Source: Candidatus Omnitrophota bacterium
GTDB lineage: Bacteria > Omnitrophota > Gorgyraeia > JABMSB01
Length of the DNA stretch: 45,809 nucleotides
Assembly (NCBI GenBank): GCA_013202205.1
Contig: JABMSB010000084.1
Location: forward strand, 1-45,809
Reading direction: 5' to 3'
Positions 41,937 to 45,809 of the stretch are shown here, in pieces (position 1 is the stretch's first letter; each line of letters begins with the position of its first letter). The translations under genes and the position numbers were made by a program. Under the pieces are notes generated by a model, which saw only the letters and a list, made by a program, of their open reading frames with translations, made no database searches and had not been told where the DNA came from.

Positions 41937-42953
41937 ATGATTATAGTCCTAAGGCCGGACGCTACCAAAAAACAGATAGACCATATAGTAGAAAAGATAA
42001 ACAAGCTTGGTCTCAAGCCCATGATCTCCAAGGGAAAAGAGAGGACGATCATAGGCGTCATAGGCGACGAGGATGTTATAAGGGTTCAGCCTCTTGAAGT
42101 TTATCCCGGCGTAGAGAAGGTCATGACGATCTTGAAGCCCTTTAAACTCGTCTCAAGGGATTTTAAAAAAGAAGATAGTGTCATAGATTTAGGCGGCGGC
42201 GTGACGATAGGAGGGGAAAAGTTGGTTGTGATGGCCGGCCCTTGTTCTGTAGAGGACCGTGAACTCCTCCTCAATATAGCCAAGAGTGTCAAGGCCTCGG
42301 GCGCGTCAGTATTAAGAGGTGGGGCGTTCAAGCCAAGATCATCACCTTACAGTTTTCAGGGGCTTGGTGAGAAGGGCCTCAAGTACCTGGCTGAGGCGAG
42401 GAAGAAGACAGGTCTTCTGGTCGTAACGGAATTAATGGATACGAAGGATATCGGGTTGCTTGAGAAATATGCCGATATAATCCAGATAGGCGCGCGAAAT
42501 ATGCAGAATTTCAACCTGCTTAAGGCAGTAGGCAAGTCAAAGAAACCGGTTCTCTTAAAGCGCGGGATAGCTGCTACCATAAAAGAGTTACTGATGTCCG
42601 CTGAGTATATCCTCTCAGAGGGCAATTTCAATGTTATATTGTGTGAACGCGGGATAAGGACCTTCGAGGACCAGACACGCTTTACCTTAGATCTCAATGC
42701 CGTACCGGTTATAAAGAATTTGAGCCACCTGCCTGTAATAGTCGATCCCAGCCATGGGACCGGAAAGTGGGGGCTTGTCTCTACAATGGCCAAGGCAGCG
42801 GTTGCTGCCGGTGCCGATGGTTTAATGGTAGAGGTCCATCCCAATCCGGAAGAGGCGCTTTCCGACGGATCACAGTCGCTCTATCCCGACAAGTTTGATG
42901 GGATGATGAAAGAGTTGAGCAGCGTTGCCACTGCGGTAGGAAGGGAGATTTAA
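41937..42953 (+). CDS. aroF: 3-deoxy-7-phosphoheptulonate (DAHP) synthase, type I-beta with ferredoxin-like domain
   Basis: This 338-aa enzyme starts the shikimate pathway from PEP and erythrose-4-phosphate. The first 70 residues ([26 protein letters not shown]) form the ferredoxin-like regulatory domain seen in Thermotoga DAHP synthase. The barrel has [72 protein letters not shown] and [12 protein letters not shown]. It shares its fold with KdsA at 5823-6647 but is clearly the DAHP class. The regulatory domain predicts feedback by Tyr or Phe. Confidence 0.96.
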   Translation: MIIVLRPDATKKQIDHIVEKINKLGLKPMISKGKERTIIGVIGDEDVIRVQPLEVYPGVEKVMTILKPFKLVSRDFKKEDSVIDLGGGVTIGGEKLVVMAGPCSVEDRELLLNIAKSVKASGASVLRGGAFKPRSSPYSFQGLGEKGLKYLAEARKKTGLLVVTELMDTKDIGLLEKYADIIQIGARNMQNFNLLKAVGKSKKPVLLKRGIAATIKELLMSAEYILSEGNFNVILCERGIRTFEDQTRFTLDLNAVPVIKNLSHLPVIVDPSHGTGKWGLVSTMAKAAVAAGADGLMVEVHPNPEEALSDGSQSLYPDKFDGMMKELSSVATAVGREI

Positions 42954-42959
42954 CGCGCT

Positions 42960-43802
42960 ATGAAAAAGTTCAATAAGGTAGCCATAATAGGTGTTGGGCT
43001 TATAGGCGGTTCGATCGGCCTGGCATTGAAGAAGAGGGGATTGGCGCGCCTCGTCGTCGGTGTGGGTAGACGGCGCAGTTCACTTAAGAAGGCAGAGAAG
43101 AGAGGCGCAATAGATTGGGGTACGCTCTCACTTGAGAGTGGTGTGAGAGGGGCGGATCTCGTCATTTTGGCGACACCGGTACTCAAGATAATCGATTTTG
43201 GAAAACGGCTTCCCAAGCTGGTTGCACCAGGGACTATAATTACTGATGTGGGCAGTACAAAGGCAGAAGTAGTACGTATTTTAGAGAGATCTCTGCCCAA
43301 AGGCGTCCATTTTGTCGGCGGCCATCCTATGGCCGGTTCTGAGCATAGAGGTGTTGAATTTGCCCAAAAGGATCTATTCAGGGGAACGCTGACATTTATC
43401 ACAAAGACAAAGAATACGAATTCTGCAGCATTAAGAACGATATCTTCCTTATGGAGAACACTGGGTGCAAAGGTCGAGATCCTTTCACCGGCGAAACACG
43501 ACAAGATAGTAGCCAATATAAGCCATCTCGTCCATATTGCTGCCTGTGAACTCGTCAACTCTGCCAAGGGAGATCTGAAATACGCATCAAGCGGTTTTGC
43601 CGATACGACACGCATCGCCTCCAGCGACCCCGGGTTGTGGCGCGATATACTGCTGACTAATAAAAATCAGATTGCAGGATCTTTAGACAAATATATATCT
43701 TCACTGCAGAGAATAAAGAAAGCCGTAAGAAGGTCCGATGCAAAGATGATCATGCGCGACTTAAGAGCAGTAAAAGAAATTAGAGATACCTTAAAAAGTT
43801 AA
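42960..43802 (+). CDS. tyrA: Prephenate (or arogenate) dehydrogenase
   Basis: TyrA oxidises prephenate to 4-hydroxyphenylpyruvate (or arogenate to Tyr). The 280-aa protein has the NAD(P) site KVAIIGVGLIGGSIGLALKKRG, LVILATPVLKII, TDVGSTKAEVV, the substrate motif VGGHPMAGSEHRGVEFA, and SPAKHDKIVANISHLVHIAA. There is no ACT or chorismate mutase domain. Substrate preference cannot be read reliably. aroA, often between tyrA and cmk in other bacteria, is missing; a pilin gene takes that place. Confidence 0.95.
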   Translation: MKKFNKVAIIGVGLIGGSIGLALKKRGLARLVVGVGRRRSSLKKAEKRGAIDWGTLSLESGVRGADLVILATPVLKIIDFGKRLPKLVAPGTIITDVGSTKAEVVRILERSLPKGVHFVGGHPMAGSEHRGVEFAQKDLFRGTLTFITKTKNTNSAALRTISSLWRTLGAKVEILSPAKHDKIVANISHLVHIAACELVNSAKGDLKYASSGFADTTRIASSDPGLWRDILLTNKNQIAGSLDKYISSLQRIKKAVRRSDAKMIMRDLRAVKEIRDTLKS

Positions 43803-43812
43803 GAGATTGGAT

Positions 43813-44346
43813 ATGAAAAAGAGCAGTTTTACCCTGATTGAGTTGTTGATAGTAGTCATCATAGTAGGTATCCTGGCTACGGTGGCATTGCCGCAGTATA
43901 CTAAAGTGGTGAATAGGGCCAGAGGTGCAGAGGCCGTTTCTAATATAGGTACTTTGATGCGGGCAATGGCTGTCTATTATACTGAAAGTAGCGATTATCC
44001 CAGAAATGCAGCAAGTTTTGATATATTTGCCACTAATATAGGTAGTGCTGTGGCCTACCCCAGCTTAAATGGTATAGGCTTATATGCAACGTTTGATGAA
44101 ACCAATGATGACCGCAAATGGGATTATGGTTGCCATCCATTTCCTTCGACTATTCACACAGGTGATACGAACTATACCGTTTGTGCATGGCCGCATGATA
44201 TAAACCCCGATACGTCCAATCCCGATGAAATGAGACGTTACTGGCATGGCCATATGAAAGATGGTCAAATCGTGGGGAATATAATAAATAGCTATACATG
44301 GACCAATGGGGCGGTTGACGCTCATGATTGGAGTGCCCATCAATAG
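43813..44346 (+). CDS. Type IV pilin/pseudopilin-like protein 3
   Basis: A 177-aa prepilin: MKKSS then FTLIELLIVVIIVGILATV; mature start at Phe6 with Glu at +5. The residue before the cut is Ser, not Gly. The helix continues into VALPQYTKVVNRARGAEAVSNIGTLMRAMAVYYTESSDYPRN. The globular domain has two Cys (YGCHPF and TVCAW) and a KWDY...TVCAW pattern echoing WDY...TVCYQ of pilin 1; otherwise it is His/Trp/Asp-rich and unrelated. ATG 43813 has AAGAG 7 nt upstream; an in-frame TTG at 43807 is less likely. It follows tyrA by 10 nt and precedes cmk by 24 nt. Confidence 0.92.
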   Translation: MKKSSFTLIELLIVVIIVGILATVALPQYTKVVNRARGAEAVSNIGTLMRAMAVYYTESSDYPRNAASFDIFATNIGSAVAYPSLNGIGLYATFDETNDDRKWDYGCHPFPSTIHTGDTNYTVCAWPHDINPDTSNPDEMRRYWHGHMKDGQIVGNIINSYTWTNGAVDAHDWSAHQ

Positions 44347-44370
44347 GCTGAAAGTTACGAATATATCTAT

Positions 44371-45036
44371 ATGATTATCGCGATAGATGGACCGGCAGGA
44401 AGCGGAAAGAGCACAGTAAGCAAGGCAGTCGCCAAGCGGCTTGGTATTCTTTATGTAGATACGGGTGCCATGTATCGCGCGCTTACCCTTAAGGCTATAC
44501 GAAAAGGATGCGGCTTTGAGGATGAGAAGGCGCTGATCGATTTATCCGCTGAAACCGAGATCAACCTGCAGGCTTCAGGAGATACACTGAAGGTCTTTCT
44601 CGACGGGGAAGATGTCGGTGCCCAGATCCGGACAGCCGAGTTGACTAATGTGGTCAGATATATCGCAAGAGTACCCGGGGTAAGGAGCAGGATGGCTGAG
44701 CTTCAAAGAAGCGTCTGTGCCGAGAGTGATGCCGTGCTGGAGGGAAGGGACATCGGAACGATCGTCTTCCCGAATGCAGAGTTTAAATTCTATCTCGATG
44801 CCGATCCAAAGGAGAGGGCCAACCGCCGGCTGAAAGATCTTATGGCCACCGGCCACAAGATGACGCTGGAAGAGGTGGAGAAGGCCGTAAAGATTCGCGA
44901 TAAGGGCGATATGACCAGGCAAGCAGGGCCGCTCAGGTGCGCCGAGGACGCTATAGTTATAGATACGACGCGGTTGACTGCAGAAGAAGTCGCTGAGAAG
45001 GTACTAAAGACGATTCATGAGGCAAAGAAGTCATAG
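44371..45036 (+). CDS. cmk: Cytidylate kinase
   Basis: Cmk phosphorylates CMP and dCMP. The 221-aa protein has the P-loop IIAIDGPAGSGKSTVSKAVAKRLG, DTGAMYRALTLKA, GRDIGTIVFPNAEFKFYLDADPKERANRRL and RDKGDMTRQAGPL, all standard. CMP released when CMP-Kdo is used can be recycled by this enzyme. No clear Shine-Dalgarno sequence precedes the ATG. The order cmk-ispH is common in bacteria, often followed by rpsA. Confidence 0.96.
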   Translation: MIIAIDGPAGSGKSTVSKAVAKRLGILYVDTGAMYRALTLKAIRKGCGFEDEKALIDLSAETEINLQASGDTLKVFLDGEDVGAQIRTAELTNVVRYIARVPGVRSRMAELQRSVCAESDAVLEGRDIGTIVFPNAEFKFYLDADPKERANRRLKDLMATGHKMTLEEVEKAVKIRDKGDMTRQAGPLRCAEDAIVIDTTRLTAEEVAEKVLKTIHEAKKS

Positions 45037-45063
45037 GGTGCACAAAAGAATTGAGCGATCAGA

Positions 45064-45809
45064 ATGGTTAAGAGCGCTATCGATATAAGAATTGCCGAGC
45101 ATGCGGGTTTCTGTTTTGGGGTACGCCGCGCTATAAGGCTAGCTCAGGAAGCGTTAAAAAAGAGCAAAAAAGAGAAGATATGTTCAATAGGCCCTATAAT
45201 ACATAATCCGCAGGAAGTGGAACGATTTTCCAGGATGGGCCTTGAGGTTGTCGGTGAAGTCGATGAGATATCAAAGGGAAGAGTGGTCCTGATACCATCG
45301 CACGGTATATCTCCACAGCGGCAATTGGACCTCGAAATAAAAAATATAGAGTTGATAGATACAACATGCCCATATGTCAAGAAGGCCCAGGAGGCAGCGG
45401 CGAGATTATCGAAAGAAGGGTATCAGGTCGTTGTCGTTGGCCAGAAGGAACATCCTGAGGTAAAGGCGCTCGTTGAATTTGCGGGAGGAGAAGGGTCGAT
45501 CGTCGTAAAAGACGCGACAGAGGCAACCGGAGTGCCGATATTGAGCGAGAAGCTCGGCATAATTGCCCAGACGACACAGTCAAAGGCCAATTTGAACAAT
45601 GCCATCTCCGCGTTGCTTGAGAGGGGATTCTCTGAGATCAAGATAGAGAATACGATATGCAGCGATGCGCTCAACAGGCAGGTTGCCGCCAAGAATCTGG
45701 CTGAGGATTCAGATATTATGTTGATCATAGGCGGGAAAGAGAGCGCGAATACAAGACGGTTATTCGATATATGCAAGAGGATAAAATTGGATACCTATCA
45801 CATAGAGAC
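45064..45809 (+). CDS. ispH: 4-hydroxy-3-methylbut-2-enyl diphosphate reductase, cut by the window end
   Basis: IspH (LytB) makes IPP and DMAPP in the last MEP step. The open frame runs from ATG 45064 to the end without a stop (248 codons of the usual 280-320). It has the first cluster Cys in EHAGFCFGVRRAI, IGPIIHNPQEVERF, IPSHGISP, the second Cys in DTTCPYVKKAQ, the acid in GQKEHPEVKAL, the catalytic Thr in AQTTQS and the third Cys in NTICSDALNRQ, then IIGGKESANTRRLF. These ligands match the [4Fe-4S] enzyme. The start has a weak ribosome site. Whether it is fused to ribosomal protein S1, as sometimes seen, lies outside the window. Confidence 0.95.
   Translation, partial: MVKSAIDIRIAEHAGFCFGVRRAIRLAQEALKKSKKEKICSIGPIIHNPQEVERFSRMGLEVVGEVDEISKGRVVLIPSHGISPQRQLDLEIKNIELIDTTCPYVKKAQEAAARLSKEGYQVVVVGQKEHPEVKALVEFAGGEGSIVVKDATEATGVPILSEKLGIIAQTTQSKANLNNAISALLERGFSEIKIENTICSDALNRQVAAKNLAEDSDIMLIIGGKESANTRRLFDICKRIKLDTYHIE

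Overview
The window is a piece of a Gram-negative (LPS-making) bacterial chromosome. It is best explained by an uncultivated PVC-side or neighbouring lineage such as Omnitrophota (Omnitrophica) or Elusimicrobiota. That placement is an inference from gene content: Kdo and LPS-export genes, the MEP isoprenoid route, a membrane pyrophosphatase, and stand-alone type IV pilin genes scattered among housekeeping genes. No rRNA or other marker is present to prove it. I see no tRNA, rRNA, insertion sequence, prophage or CRISPR array.

Layout. (1) 1-2675: a secreted Pro/Gly/Glu-rich repeat protein on the + strand converges on an ECF sigma factor/anti-sigma pair on the - strand; a strong intrinsic terminator lies between them. 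(2) From 2733 to the end everything is on the + strand. A consensus promoter opens an envelope operon: a deoxyhypusine-synthase-like protein, heptose-7-P kinase, kdsB-kdsA-kdsD-kdsC, an orphan GAF histidine kinase, a lipid A acyltransferase, an LptC/LptA-type protein and lptB. It runs into the proteostasis set tig-clpP-lon. (3) 16.3-20.4 kb: serine synthesis (class V aminotransferase, serA) and a homocitrate/isopropylmalate synthase-like enzyme. (4) 20.4-25.4 kb: a secreted proline-rich protein, purA, a K+-dependent-type membrane pyrophosphatase, and an OmpA/Pal-like lipoprotein with its own promoter. (5) 25.5-30.3 kb: uppS-cdsA-dxr-rseP-ispG. (6) 30.4-37.4 kb: pilin, proS, then a new promoter with a possible attenuator ahead of rimP-nusA-infB, then a second pilin. 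(7) 37.4-45.8 kb: trpS, scpA-scpB, the aromatic amino acid block pheA-hisC-aroF-tyrA, a third pilin, cmk, and ispH cut by the window end.

How the genes fit together. The envelope operon covers Kdo synthesis (KdsD, KdsA, KdsC, KdsB), one ADP-heptose step, lipid A acylation and the LPS export machine. UppS, CdsA, Dxr, IspG and IspH supply polyprenyl and phospholipid precursors. AroF, PheA, TyrA and a HisC-family aminotransferase make Phe and Tyr from chorismate.

The items most worth a second look are: three N-terminally near-identical but C-terminally unrelated pilin genes, each inserted between housekeeping genes; a promoter/Shine-Dalgarno/mini-ORF/terminator leader before rimP-nusA-infB; a 107-nt out-of-frame overlap in which one sequence encodes the acidic tail of ScpB and the basic N-terminus of PheA; an apparent LptC-LptA fusion; and charged, disordered tails on several cytosolic proteins (KdsB, ScpB, NusA). 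I do not see a defence system or a clearly new multi-gene system; the scattered pilins are the nearest candidate.
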